A DNA stretch of 64,000 bases, from NCBI RefSeq assembly GCF_023101185.1, contig NZ_CP078077.1, forward strand, positions 3,315,630 to 3,379,629. Reading direction: 5' to 3'. Origin of the DNA: Microbacterium galbinum (GTDB lineage Bacteria; Actinomycetota; Actinomycetes; Actinomycetales; Microbacteriaceae). Positions 10,675 through 19,192 of the stretch are shown piece after piece. The stretch's first letter is position 1. Every line of letters starts with the position of its first letter. Below the pieces are notes generated by a model. The model saw only the letters and a program-made list of their open reading frames with translations, was not told where the DNA came from and ran no database searches. The position numbers and the translations under genes were made by a program.

Positions 10675-11700
10675 ATGGCTTCCGCACCCCCGGCGCCCCG
10701 GATCCACTGGTTCGCCCGACTCGAACACCGCTTCCACGTGTGGCGTGAAGTTCGTGCGCGCAAGCGGGGTCGCACCGCGACGGTCGTGCCGTTCCCGGGC
10801 TATGGCGGACCCGGCTGGGTGCGCGTCGTCGGGCGCGTCCTGATCGTGCCGCCGCAGCGACGCGGTAAGGACGGGGAGCTCGCGAGCATCCGCGGCTGGC
10901 GAAGCTTCGTCGGGATCCCGGTGAGCTTCGCGAAGGTCTCGGTGCACGTCGGCGACACGGTTCACCAGGTCGTCGCCGACCGCGGCGGGGTGGTGGACGC
11001 CGTGATCCACGCGGATCTCGACGCCGGATGGCAGACGTTCCGCGTGTCGACGGAAGAGCAGGAGCCGGTCGAGGCGACCGCCTTCGTCGTCGGCGAGTCC
11101 ACCACGTTCGGGGTCGTCTCCGACGTCGACGACACCGTGATGGTGACCGCTCTGCCGCGTCCGTTCATCGCGTTCTGGAACTCCTTCGTACTCGACGAGC
11201 ACGCCCGCATCCCCGTGCCCGGCATGGGCGTGCTCCTCGACCAGTTGCTGCGCCAGCACCCCGGTGCTCCGATGGTGTACCTGTCGACCGGCGCATGGAA
11301 CATCGCGCCGACGCTCCGGCGCTTCCTGAGCCGCCACCTCTTCCCCGCGGGTTCCATGCTCCTCACCGACTGGGGCCCCACGCACGACCGCTGGTTCCGC
11401 AGCGGCCGTGAGCACAAGCTCACCAACCTGCGTCGGCTCGCCGACGAGTTCCCGCACGTGCGCTGGCTGCTCATCGGCGACGACGGGCAGCACGACGAGG
11501 CCATCTACTCGACCTTCCTCGAGGAGCATCCCGATTCCGTCGCCGGCGTGGCGATCCGTCGTCTGCTCCCCGCGGAGGCCGTTCTCGCCGGCGGGCGCAC
11601 GGATGCCGAGCCGCACGGCGACGAGGACGTGCCCTGGGTGAGCGCCGAGGACGGCGCCGGGCTCCGCGACCGGCTCGGCGACGCCGGCATCCTGGACTGA
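10675..11700 (+). CDS. APP1-like phosphatidate phosphatase domain protein (DUF2183)
   Basis: The C-terminal half matches the catalytic domain of yeast App1, a phosphatidate phosphatase of the HAD superfamily. The key motif SDVDDTV places the DxDxT catalytic aspartates at residues 150 and 152. Later family blocks are MVYLSTGAWN, LLTDWGPT and LIGDDGQHDEAIY. The N-terminal half (about 140 residues) is a beta-rich domain usual for bacterial members. The product is 341 residues with no signal peptide. It sits four bases after a dedA gene and one base before the next gene. Activity on phosphatidate is by homology only. Confidence 0.82.
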   Translation: MASAPPAPRIHWFARLEHRFHVWREVRARKRGRTATVVPFPGYGGPGWVRVVGRVLIVPPQRRGKDGELASIRGWRSFVGIPVSFAKVSVHVGDTVHQVVADRGGVVDAVIHADLDAGWQTFRVSTEEQEPVEATAFVVGESTTFGVVSDVDDTVMVTALPRPFIAFWNSFVLDEHARIPVPGMGVLLDQLLRQHPGAPMVYLSTGAWNIAPTLRRFLSRHLFPAGSMLLTDWGPTHDRWFRSGREHKLTNLRRLADEFPHVRWLLIGDDGQHDEAIYSTFLEEHPDSVAGVAIRRLLPAEAVLAGGRTDAEPHGDEDVPWVSAEDGAGLRDRLGDAGILD

Positions 11701-11701
11701 C

Positions 11702-12571
11702 ATGCCCCTCCCCCTGGACGAGGTCGACTGGCGCGTGCGGGAGCACGCCCACCAGGAGCGCGCCGACGCCCTGACCGCCGAGCACCGCTCACGGGCCGCG
11801 GCCGGGGAGAAGCATCCCGTGTGGGACTTCCTCTTCACCTACTACTCGTACAAGCCCGCGCAGTTGCGTCGCTGGCATCCCGGCGCGGGCGTCGAGCTCG
11901 CCGATGCCCCGGAGCGCGCGGGCTGGCGCTGGTACGCCGCGGGATCGGCTCCCGGCAGCGTCGTGCCCGATGCTCCGGCTTTCGCGCGCGAGAAGCCGGA
12001 ACTCGCGGGACTCGTCGAACGGATGCTGCGCCGCACCGCCTCACGCCCCGGACAGTTCGGCTGCTTCGGTCTGCACGAGTGGGCCATGGTCTATCAAGCG
12101 GACGAGCACCGCCATCCCGTGCCGCTCCGGCTGGGACGAGAGGGCACCGACGCGGTGGTCGAGGCGCACGATCTGCGCTGCACGCACTTCGATGCCTTCC
12201 GCTTCTTCACCCCTGAGGCCGTGCCCCTCAACCGCTCGGCGCTCACGCGCGAAGAGCAGCCGCTGTTCGAGCAGCCGGGCTGCCTGCACGCGGGGATGGA
12301 CCTCTACAAGTGGGCGACAAAGCTCGGTCCCCTTGTTCCGGGTGAGCTGCTGCTCGATGCGTTCGAGCTCGCACGCGACATCCGCCTGCTCGACATGCAG
12401 GCCGCCCCTTACGACCTCTCGGCCTGGAACGTCGAGCCGGTGCCGATCGAGACGAGCGAGGGCAAGGCAGAGTACGTGCGCCGCCAGCGGGTCTTCGCCG
12501 ACCGCGGTGTGGCATTGCGCGCGGCGCTGCTCGATGCGTGGCTCGGCGATGCGGAGACCGCGGCCGCGTAA
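11702..12571 (+). CDS. Conserved actinobacterial protein, often labelled 3-methyladenine DNA glycosylase
   Basis: A 289-residue soluble protein with the conserved block HPVWDFLFTYYSYKPAQLRRW followed by GCFGLHEWAMVY. Closely similar actinobacterial proteins carry the name 3-methyladenine DNA glycosylase in annotations. I see no helix-hairpin-helix-GPD motif of known alkyladenine glycosylases, so that label is weak. It is the last gene of the DedA/APP1 operon, beginning one base after the APP1 stop, and ends seven bases from the convergent GH3 gene. True function is unknown to me. Confidence 0.7.
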   Translation: MPLPLDEVDWRVREHAHQERADALTAEHRSRAAAGEKHPVWDFLFTYYSYKPAQLRRWHPGAGVELADAPERAGWRWYAAGSAPGSVVPDAPAFAREKPELAGLVERMLRRTASRPGQFGCFGLHEWAMVYQADEHRHPVPLRLGREGTDAVVEAHDLRCTHFDAFRFFTPEAVPLNRSALTREEQPLFEQPGCLHAGMDLYKWATKLGPLVPGELLLDAFELARDIRLLDMQAAPYDLSAWNVEPVPIETSEGKAEYVRRQRVFADRGVALRAALLDAWLGDAETAAA

Positions 12572-12578
12572 GGCGAGC

Positions 12579-13784
12579 TCAGCCGGCGGGCGTGCAGTCC
12601 TCGCACACCGACCAGTCGGCGGTGTCAGCGGCCAGCTCGAGGCGCAGCTCCCTGACGCGGGTCGCCGCGTCGGCGAGTCGCTCGGCCGGCAGGTCGCCGG
12701 ACTCCACGGCGGCGACCAGTCCCGCGACCATCCGACCGGCGGTCTCGGGCGTGGACCCCGCGATCATGAGCACGAGGTCGTTGCCCGCGGCGATCGCAGC
12801 GACGCCGTTCGCCACCGGATCCGCGTAGGCGGGGTCACCCGACGAGAGCAGCATGCCCAGATCGTCGGTCACCATGACGCCCTCGAAACCGAGTTCCTCG
12901 CGAGCGATCCGATGCCACTCGGCCGACATCGACGCGGGCGCGGGATCGACCGCGGTGTAGGCGAGGTGTCCGAACATCAGCAGCGAGGCACCCGCATCGA
13001 TCCCGGCGGCGAACGGGGGCTCGTCGGCCGTGCGCCACTGCTCCTTCGACATCGGCGTCGTCGGGATCGCGTGATGCGAATCCCCCTCCGCCGCTCCGTG
13101 TCCCGGGAAGTGCTTAAGAGTCGAAGCGAGGAACCCCTCCTGCGCCGTCGTCGCCGCCGTGACGCGCTCCGAGGCCGACGACGGGTCGGTACCGAGAGCC
13201 CGCCCATAGATGAAGGATGCGGAATCCGCGGTGATGTCGGCGACGGTGCCGAAGTTGACATTGACCCCGGCGCGGGCGACCAGTGAGGCCCGTGCCGTGA
13301 AGGCATCCGTCGTGTCCTCCACCGGCGCGGACTTCAGGGTCGTCGATGCCGCGAACGCGTCGGACGGCAGACGCGAGACGATCCCGCCCTCCTGGTCGAT
13401 CGCGATCAGCGGAGGAAGCGACTCGTCGACCGTCAACGCGGAGGTGAGCGCGCGCAGCTCCGGCTCGGTGGCGGGGATGTTCGACCCCATCAGGATGAAG
13501 CCGCCGAGTCCCTGCTGCATGTACGCGTGGAGAGCCGCGGGATCCGTCACCGGGATGTGTCCCATCACGACGCTCGCCGCCTGCTCGGCGACGCTCATGC
13601 CGCGCACCTCGGCCTTCGCGCGCGCAGCGGGACCGAGAGCCGCGGGGGTCGCGGCATCCGTCTGCTGCCTCTGGGTGGCCGGCCGCGCGGTCTCCGAGGG
13701 CGTCTGCGCCGCCGCGGGTGCCGCGACCGCCGCCACCGCGAGGGCGGCGACGGTCGCGAGCATCCAGCGACGCAGCGCTCTCAT
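12579..13784 (-). CDS. Secreted glycoside hydrolase family 3 protein (beta-N-acetylhexosaminidase-like)
   Basis: A 401-residue GH3 protein resembling NagZ, which releases N-acetylglucosamine from peptidoglycan fragments. A signal peptide is clear: basic MRALRRW, a hydrophobic Ala/Val core, then AAAQT. The catalytic region shows LIAIDQEGGIVSRLP, the NagZ-type KHFPGHG motif, and GVMVTDDLGM with the nucleophile Asp. A short Thr/Ala/Gln-rich linker after the signal peptide fits an exported protein. It ends a minus-strand run, four bases after the NAD(P)-binding gene. Substrate could be a cell-wall or a dietary amino sugar. Confidence 0.87.
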   Translation of the reverse strand: MRALRRWMLATVAALAVAAVAAPAAAQTPSETARPATQRQQTDAATPAALGPAARAKAEVRGMSVAEQAASVVMGHIPVTDPAALHAYMQQGLGGFILMGSNIPATEPELRALTSALTVDESLPPLIAIDQEGGIVSRLPSDAFAASTTLKSAPVEDTTDAFTARASLVARAGVNVNFGTVADITADSASFIYGRALGTDPSSASERVTAATTAQEGFLASTLKHFPGHGAAEGDSHHAIPTTPMSKEQWRTADEPPFAAGIDAGASLLMFGHLAYTAVDPAPASMSAEWHRIAREELGFEGVMVTDDLGMLLSSGDPAYADPVANGVAAIAAGNDLVLMIAGSTPETAGRMVAGLVAAVESGDLPAERLADAATRVRELRLELAADTADWSVCEDCTPAG

Positions 13785-13788
13785 CCGA

Positions 13789-14442
13789 TCAGCTCAGCGC
13801 CTCGGCGATGGGCAGGGCGGCGTCGGCCGCTCCGTTGCCGAACCGGATGGTGCGCCCGAACGTCGACGGCTCGACGAGCGCGGCAGCGATGACCGCGGCG
13901 ACGTCCGCACGCGACACCTCGCCCTTGCCGTCGGGGTCGAGCACGATGCGACCGGTCGGGTCGTCGAACGTGAGGGTGCCGGGGCCGAGGATCGTGCCGT
14001 CGAGGTCGGTGGAGCGCAGGTGCTCGTCGGCCGCCCACTTCGCATCGGCGTAGGCGAAGAAGCCGTCGCTCTCGGGCACGCCGTGGTCGGCGGTCGAGCC
14101 GATCCACGACACCATCACGTAGCGGCGGACTCCCGCGACCTCGGCCGCGTCCATCGAGCGGATCGCGGCATCGCGGTCGACCGCATAGGTGCGCTGCGCG
14201 TCTCCCCCACCGGCGCCGGCCGACCAGACGACCGCGTCGTGATCGCGGATCAGATCGGCGATCCCGGCGACATCGAGCGACTCGATGTCGGCTACGAGCG
14301 GACGCGCGCCCGTGGCCTCGACATCGGCGATGTGCTGGGGGTTGCGGATGACGGCGGTCACCTCGTCGCCGCGGGCGACCAGGAGCGGGGCGAGCAGCAG
14401 GGCGATACGGCCGTGCCCTCCGAAGACGATGATGCGGGACAT
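13789..14442 (-). CDS. NAD(P)H-binding atypical SDR family protein
   Basis: A 217-residue Rossmann-fold protein starting MSRIIVFGGHGRIALLLAP, with the GxxGxxG-like dinucleotide motif at residues 8-13. It resembles small NAD(P)-binding proteins of the NmrA/YwnB type used as redox sensors or reductases. The usual YxxxK appears as YADAKWAADE. A strong GAGGAG Shine-Dalgarno supports the ATG. It sits ten bases after the preceding gene in a minus-strand run. Substrate is unknown. Confidence 0.85.
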   Translation of the reverse strand: MSRIIVFGGHGRIALLLAPLLVARGDEVTAVIRNPQHIADVEATGARPLVADIESLDVAGIADLIRDHDAVVWSAGAGGGDAQRTYAVDRDAAIRSMDAAEVAGVRRYVMVSWIGSTADHGVPESDGFFAYADAKWAADEHLRSTDLDGTILGPGTLTFDDPTGRIVLDPDGKGEVSRADVAAVIAAALVEPSTFGRTIRFGNGAADAALPIAEALS

Positions 14443-14452
14443 GCGATTCTCC

Positions 14453-14980
14453 TCACTCCGGCAGCTGAGAGCTGTCGATCACGAAAGCTTGCGGATGGCT
14501 CGGAAGGTAGCGTACGACCACACCCTGACCGCCCGGTATGTACGCATCGCGATCGGGGAAGACGGCCGGGCTGAAGAAGTTGCTCTCGAGGGTGTACTCC
14601 ACCCCGTCGCCCGTGGTGAAGGTGACCCAGTCGCCGTCGAGCGTTCCCACGGTCGGGCGGCCGTTGTCGTAGATGTACGCGCGCGTGACCGGCACACCGG
14701 TCAGGCTCAGGATGCCGATGACGAGGTTCGCGAGCATCACGAAGGCGAGGATGCGGAACAGCACGCGCACGGTCGTTCCTCCGATGTCGCGGCGTGTCGC
14801 GCCACCCTCCGGGAGGAGGCCCTCGCGCTCCCGCACATGGCGCAGCGCCGCACCTGGACTCGTGCGTTTCGCCGAGATCGCGAACAGTCCGAGGATCGAG
14901 AAGCCGGCGATGAAGACCATCGCGTAGGCGTGGGAGGCGGGGAAGTTCAGCAGCCAGAACAGGGTGTCGAGGGGGTTCAT
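14453..14980 (-). CDS. Two-helix membrane protein of unknown function
   Basis: A 175-residue protein with hydrophobic segments at about residues 18-36 and 71-89, then a soluble C-terminal domain of beta character (WVTFTTGDGVEYTL, VVVRYLPSHPQAFVIDSS). The same VRYLPSHP-type wording occurs in OB-like domains of DUF3592-type membrane proteins, but I would not assign it. Its ATG overlaps the stop of the upstream 263-residue membrane protein. That neighbour has a similar VRYRPGDHDALELVD stretch, so the two may be paralogous or form a complex. Confidence 0.75.
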   Translation of the reverse strand: MNPLDTLFWLLNFPASHAYAMVFIAGFSILGLFAISAKRTSPGAALRHVREREGLLPEGGATRRDIGGTTVRVLFRILAFVMLANLVIGILSLTGVPVTRAYIYDNGRPTVGTLDGDWVTFTTGDGVEYTLESNFFSPAVFPDRDAYIPGGQGVVVRYLPSHPQAFVIDSSQLPE

Positions 14981-15768
14981 CGCCCGGCCTCCTTCTCGAT
15001 CGTCACGGCCACGGTCTGCGGATCCTCCCGGCGGTAGAACGCCCAGATCGGGGCGCCGACCTGCAGATGCGGGATCGCCTGCGGGTACACGAACACCGTG
15101 GTGTCGGCCTCCCAGGTCTCCCCTCCCTCGGGCGCGAGCAGCACCCGCAGCGCGAGTTCGGACTGGCCTTCACGACGGCGCCCGGTGGGCCGGATCTCGA
15201 GAACGGATGCCGGGACCTGCGTACCGGTCGTGCGCGCCGGCACCTGGCGCGGGTCGATCAGTCCGCGGTCGATGCGCCACTGCAGCAGCGCCTCGCTCAC
15301 CGCCGGATCGGACGGATCAACGAGTTCGAGGGCGTCGTGGTCGCCGGGCCGGTACCGCACCGCGAGGGGTTGGCCGACCTGCAGCGCCCCCACATCGGCG
15401 AGCGGCACGAGGGTGCGCAGCTGTGCCACGAAGTCGTCGCCATCGGTCGGGGTCACGCGGAGGAAGATGTCGTACTGAGGCACGTCATTGATGGTCGTTC
15501 CCGTGGTCTCGACCTCGACGATGCGTCCGATACCGATCCGTGCGTCACCCGCGCGTGCGAGTCGTCGGCGGGCGGGGCCGAGCATCACGCCCCCGAAGGT
15601 GAGGAGAAGCCCCCAGGCCACGCCGATCATGATCGGGGCACCGAGGCTGTCGCCCCCGAAAGGGAGGATCGACTGCCGCTGATCGATTCCGAAGAGCCCC
15701 TCGCCCGTCCAGATCACCAGCCAGGCGGTGAGCAGCAACCAGACGATCAGCAGTGCGAGGCGAAGCAT
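14977..15768 (-). CDS. Membrane-anchored protein of unknown function
   Basis: A 263-residue protein with two N-terminal membrane helices (LRLALLIVWLLLTAWLVIW and IMIGVAWGLLLTFGGVML), then a long soluble region with two related beta segments. The first reads GIGRIVEVETTGTTINDVPQY, followed by VRYRPGD. This pattern resembles DUF3592-like domains of membrane proteins, but the match is only by eye. The ATG at 15768 is chosen because it begins directly with the first helix. It overlaps the next gene by four bases and lies four bases after the flavoprotein gene. Confidence 0.75.
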   Translation of the reverse strand: MLRLALLIVWLLLTAWLVIWTGEGLFGIDQRQSILPFGGDSLGAPIMIGVAWGLLLTFGGVMLGPARRRLARAGDARIGIGRIVEVETTGTTINDVPQYDIFLRVTPTDGDDFVAQLRTLVPLADVGALQVGQPLAVRYRPGDHDALELVDPSDPAVSEALLQWRIDRGLIDPRQVPARTTGTQVPASVLEIRPTGRRREGQSELALRVLLAPEGGETWEADTTVFVYPQAIPHLQVGAPIWAFYRREDPQTVAVTIEKEAGR

Positions 15769-15772
15769 GCCT

Positions 15773-16834
15773 TCAGCGTATCGAGGGAACGTTCGCCAGC
15801 GCTCGCCGCACTCCGGTCGCGGCAGAGCGCCCTGCACGGTTCGCCCCGATCGTGCTCGCCGAGGGCCCGTAACCCACGAGCTGGATCCGGGGATCGGCGA
15901 CGGCCGTCGTTCCCCGGCCGCCACGATCGAGCTGGATGCCACCCGCGGCGCTGCGCAGGTGCAGCGGGGCGAGGTGACCGATCGCGGGCCGGAACCCGGT
16001 CGCCCAGAGGATCACGTCGACGCGCTCGAACGATCCGTCGGCCCAGCGCACGCCGTCGGGTTCGATCCGCGTGAACATGGGTCGCCGTGCAGAGTATGCC
16101 CCCAGGCGCTCGGCTTCTCGCTCCTGTTCGCGGAGCATGAGCCCGGTGACGCTCACGACGCTCTGCGGCGGCAGCCCCTGCGCGACGCGCTGCTCGACGA
16201 GTGCGACCGCCGCCGCGCCCGCCTCGGGCGTGAAGTCGTCGGTGCGCCAGACCGGCTCGCGCCGCGTCACCCAGATGGTGTCGGTGATCGGGGCGAGCGC
16301 GCCGAGGAACTGGACAGCGGATGCCCCGCCCCCGACCACGAGCACGCGCTTCCCTCGGAAGTGCTCGGGGCCGGGGTAATCGATCGTGTGCAGCTGCTCG
16401 CCGAGGAACGTCTCCATGCCCGGGTAGTGCGGCAGGAACGGATGCGTCCAGGTGCCGGTCGCGTTCACCAGGGTGCGCGAGCGCCACTGCCGCTCCCCCG
16501 CCCGCGTCACGAGCACCCCGTCCTCGTCGTCCACGCGATCGACCGTGGCGGGGCGGATGATCGGAAGGACATGGGCGCGCTCGTAGGCGGCGAAGTAGGC
16601 GGGGACGACGACGTTGGCGCGCTGGCCGTCGCGCGGCGGCGGAGTGTCGCCCGGGAGCTCTGCGACCCCGTGCACGTCGCGCATCGTCAGGGCATCCCAT
16701 CGGTGCTGCCAGGCTCCGCCCGGCTCGGCGTCGGAATCGAGCACCACGTGCGAGATGCCGAGCCGCGTCAGGTGGTACGACGCCGACAGTCCGGCCTGAC
16801 CCGCGCCGATCACGATGCTGTCGAGGATGCTCAC
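15773..16834 (-). CDS. Flavin-containing monooxygenase-like NAD(P)/FAD oxidoreductase
   Basis: A 353-residue two-dinucleotide-binding-domain flavoprotein. The N-terminal FAD motif is IVIGAGQAGLSASYHL, the second NAD(P) motif is VLVVGGGASAVQFLG near residue 165, and the ATG motifs (VNATGTW and ILWATGFRP) are present. Such proteins are annotated as monooxygenases or putative flavoprotein oxidoreductases acting on small organic or sulfur compounds. The start is GTG at 16834. It is the first gene of the minus-strand run that ends with the GH3 enzyme. Substrate is not predictable here. Confidence 0.87.
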   Translation of the reverse strand: MSILDSIVIGAGQAGLSASYHLTRLGISHVVLDSDAEPGGAWQHRWDALTMRDVHGVAELPGDTPPPRDGQRANVVVPAYFAAYERAHVLPIIRPATVDRVDDEDGVLVTRAGERQWRSRTLVNATGTWTHPFLPHYPGMETFLGEQLHTIDYPGPEHFRGKRVLVVGGGASAVQFLGALAPITDTIWVTRREPVWRTDDFTPEAGAAAVALVEQRVAQGLPPQSVVSVTGLMLREQEREAERLGAYSARRPMFTRIEPDGVRWADGSFERVDVILWATGFRPAIGHLAPLHLRSAAGGIQLDRGGRGTTAVADPRIQLVGYGPSASTIGANRAGRSAATGVRRALANVPSIR

Positions 16835-16989
16835 GCTGACGTGAACGTGCGGGCACCCGCCGTTGTTCCCCCGGGGCTCTCGTACCTGTTCCGCATCACG
16901 ACGCGCCCGGGCGGCTCGCGCCGATTGGTGTTGAGCTCGCGACCTGTAGTACGCTTTTCGAGTTGCCCCGGTCAGTCCGGAGCGATTCT

Positions 16990-17062
16990 GGGCCTGTGGC
17001 GCAGCTGGTAGCGCACCTGCATGGCATGCAGGGGGTCAGGGGTTCGAGTCCCCTCAGGTCCA
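16990..17062 (+). tRNA. tRNA-Ala (anticodon GGC)
   Basis: A 73-base cloverleaf: acceptor GGGCCTG pairs with CAGGTCC, the D arm is GCGC/GCGC, the anticodon stem CCTGC/GCAGG encloses ATGGCAT with anticodon GGC, the variable loop is five bases, and the T arm is AGGGG/CCCCT with TTCGAGT. The discriminator base is A. The 3' CCA is not fully encoded (ACC then G). A TACGCT hexamer at 16950-16955 is a candidate -10 element. Confidence 0.97.
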
Positions 17063-17070
17063 CCGAAGAT

Positions 17071-17104
17071 GAGAAGCCCCGCGAGAGATCGCGGGGCTTT
17101 TCTC
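17071..17104 (+). terminator. Intrinsic terminator of tRNA-Ala
   Basis: GAGAAGCCCCGCGA pairs with TCGCGGGGCTTTTCTC around a GAGA loop, with a T-run at the base of the stem. It begins eight bases after the tRNA end. Confidence 0.85.
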
Positions 17105-17134
17105 ATGCCCGGCGCGGCGACGATGATAGCGGGA

Positions 17135-17167
17135 GTGACAAGAATCCTGTTTCCTGTAGGATTCTTG
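17135..17167 (+). promoter_or_regulatory. Promoter with overlapping palindromic operator for the MHS transporter
   Basis: GTGACA (17135-17140) and TAGGAT (17157-17162) with a 16-base spacer form a good sigma-70-type promoter. Perfect 10-base arms CAAGAATCCT (17139-17148) and AGGATTCTTG (17158-17167), separated by nine bases, span from the end of the -35 to just past the -10. This is the expected place for a repressor site. No regulator gene is adjacent, so the factor is unknown. Confidence 0.65.
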
Positions 17168-17201
17168 CGACCATGACCCTCGCAACGACGCAGGAGCCCT
17201 C

Positions 17202-18551
17202 ATGAACGCTTCCCCTACCACCCCCACGAAGAAGAACTCGATGCTCGGCGTCGGCGCCGCAGCCCTCGTCGGCTCGGCCCTCGAGTGGTACGACTTCTAC
17301 CTGTACGGCACGGCCGCAGCTCTGGTCTTCAACCGGATCATCTTCGTCAACTCCGACCCCGTCGTGGCCACGCTCGCCGCCTTCGCGACCTTCGCCGTCG
17401 GTTACCTGATCCGCCCCCTGGGCGGTCTCATCTTCGGCCGGATGGGCGACACCCTCGGACGCAAGCGCGTGCTCGTGCTGACCCTGCTGATCATGGGCGT
17501 CGCGACGTTCCTGATGGGGCTCACCCCCTCCTACGAGCAGATCGGCATCTGGGCACCGATCATGCTGATCGTCCTCCGCCTCGTGCAGGGCATCGGTGCC
17601 GGAGCGGAGTTCGGCGGGGCGGCCATCTTCTCGGTCGAGCACGCCGACCCGCGACGCCGCGGCCTGCACGGCGCCTGGCCGTCGGCCGGCGTCTACCTCG
17701 GTCTGCTGATGGCCTCGGGTGTCTTCGCCGTCGTCACCCAGCTGCCCGAGGATCAGTTCCTCGCCTGGGGCTGGCGCATCCCGTTCCTGCTCAGCGCCGT
17801 CGTCGTGATCGTGGCGTTGATCATCCGTCTCCGCCTCGCCGAGAGCCCCGCATTCGTCGCGATGCAGGCCGAAGAGCACGCTCCCGTCTCCCCCGTGAAG
17901 ACCGTCTTCGCGCAGGAGAAGACCGGCATGCTCACCCTCTTCCTCGCTCAACTGCCCCAGAACGTCGTCTCGTCGATCAACCTCGCCTTCATCACCGCGT
18001 ACCTGGTCGGAAACCTGCAGCTGTCGGCATCCGTCGGCCCCGTCGCCACCACGATCGGCACGGCCGTGACGATGGTGCTGCTGCCCGCGTTCGGCGCCCT
18101 TTCCGACCGGATCGGCCGACGTCCGGTGATCCTGTTCGGCATCGTCTTCTCGGGGATCTTCGCGTTCCCTTACTTCTGGCTCATCGGCGGCGGAGAGGCA
18201 CCGGCACTCGTCGTCATGGCGATCGTGCTGAGCTTGGGCCTCGGGGTGGGCGCGATGTTCGGCCCCCAGGCGGCCTACTTCGCCGAGCTCTTCACCGGCG
18301 GCGCTCGGTTCACGGGCCTCGCGTTCTCGCGGGAACTCGCCGGTGCCGTCAGCGCGGGCACGACACCGCTGATCGCCGTGGCCCTCGTCGCGGCGACCGG
18401 CGGTGCGACCTGGGCGGTCTCGCTGTTCATCGTCGCGGCCTGCGTCGTGGGAGCGATCGCGGTCTTCTTCGGCGGCGAGACGCGTGGGCGCCGGATGAGC
18501 GCGACGACCGTCGCCGATCTGAAGGCGTCCACCGGGTCGTTCGAGCGCTGA
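17202..18551 (+). CDS. MFS transporter, metabolite:H+ symporter (MHS) type
   Basis: A 449-residue, 12-helix major facilitator that would import a small organic compound with protons. MHS hallmarks are LEWYDFYLYGTAAALVF near the start, the loop motif GGLIFGRMGDTLGRKRVL, RLVQGIGAGAEFGGAAIFS, and a second GALSDRIGRRPV loop. Relatives move shikimate, alpha-ketoglutarate or proline/betaine, and the substrate here is unknown. AGGAG lies eight bases before the ATG. A 10-codon open frame (17173-17205) ends in a TGA that overlaps the ATG, which may couple translation. The gene stands alone behind a promoter with a palindrome. Confidence 0.92.
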   Translation: MNASPTTPTKKNSMLGVGAAALVGSALEWYDFYLYGTAAALVFNRIIFVNSDPVVATLAAFATFAVGYLIRPLGGLIFGRMGDTLGRKRVLVLTLLIMGVATFLMGLTPSYEQIGIWAPIMLIVLRLVQGIGAGAEFGGAAIFSVEHADPRRRGLHGAWPSAGVYLGLLMASGVFAVVTQLPEDQFLAWGWRIPFLLSAVVVIVALIIRLRLAESPAFVAMQAEEHAPVSPVKTVFAQEKTGMLTLFLAQLPQNVVSSINLAFITAYLVGNLQLSASVGPVATTIGTAVTMVLLPAFGALSDRIGRRPVILFGIVFSGIFAFPYFWLIGGGEAPALVVMAIVLSLGLGVGAMFGPQAAYFAELFTGGARFTGLAFSRELAGAVSAGTTPLIAVALVAATGGATWAVSLFIVAACVVGAIAVFFGGETRGRRMSATTVADLKASTGSFER

Positions 18552-18687
18552 CGCTGCGGGTCGTCGCTCGGATGCTGTGAGCGATGCCGTGCGGCGACGA
18601 GCACGAACGACCAACCGAAGTCAACGACCTCGACCGCCACGCCGTCGGGCGGGACGATGATCTCCCGCACTCGAGACAGGAGATCAG

Positions 18688-18846
18688 ATGAGCACCCCCG
18701 ATTCGCCCGAGACTGACGACCCGCGCACCTACGACGGCCCGGATTCCGACATCGCCGCAGGGAACATCACCGACGCGGACTTCACCACCGACGCTCCGGA
18801 AGGCACCTCTGCCGAGGAGGAGACGGACGCGGACGGCGGAGCATAG
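18688..18846 (+). CDS. Small acidic protein, 52 residues
   Basis: Short open frame with an excellent Shine-Dalgarno (AGGAG, five bases before ATG). The product is strongly acidic (MSTPDSPETDDPRTYDGPDS at the start, Glu/Asp-rich end) with no Cys and no hydrophobic segment, so it is probably disordered. No family recognised. It lies 55 bases before the small gene coupled to the BLUF photoreceptor and could be co-transcribed. It resembles in style the small acidic protein at 39.6 kb. Confidence 0.6.
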   Translation: MSTPDSPETDDPRTYDGPDSDIAAGNITDADFTTDAPEGTSAEEETDADGGA

Positions 18847-18901
18847 GAGGGCTTCGGCTCTGCCTGCCGTACGGGGCGTGCTGAGCGCAAGGGGGAAGAC
18901 G

Positions 18902-19192
18902 ATGTCGGCGGCACGCCCTAACGTTCACGTTGTGAACGATCCTGATCAGCACCCCGACGACGTCCTCTGGGCGTGCGTCGAAGACGGATTCCATGTTGGC
19001 AGTCGCGGTGGGGACTTCCTCGGTTACGTCGACCGGCGGGCGGACGGGCAGTACGCCGCTTTCGATGCGCGATCGCGGGAGATCGGCGCGTTCGCGTCGC
19101 TTCACGAAGCGACGGATGCCGTCACCGCTTCGTCGACGCCGAGCACGCCCCTGTCCACCGCGGGCGACGAACTCGTCGGAGGTGACAGATGA
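18902..19192 (+). CDS. Small protein coupled to the BLUF photoreceptor gene
   Basis: A 96-residue soluble protein of unknown function. The core reads as alternating short strands and a helix (DFLGYVDRRADGQYAAFDA then ASLHEATDAV), followed by a Ser/Thr-rich tail. ATG at 18902 is chosen with a GGGGGAAG ribosome site; in-frame GTG at 18932 is an alternative. Its TGA overlaps the BLUF ATG (ATGA), so the two proteins are probably made together. Confidence 0.65.
   Translation: MSAARPNVHVVNDPDQHPDDVLWACVEDGFHVGSRGGDFLGYVDRRADGQYAAFDARSREIGAFASLHEATDAVTASSTPSTPLSTAGDELVGGDR

Noticed and set aside
18275..18670. Minus-strand frame starting MREIIVPPDGVAVEVVDFGW
   Set aside because: The start looks plausible, but most of it is antisense to the MHS transporter end and turns Arg/Ser-rich. 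No clear Shine-Dalgarno. Left out.
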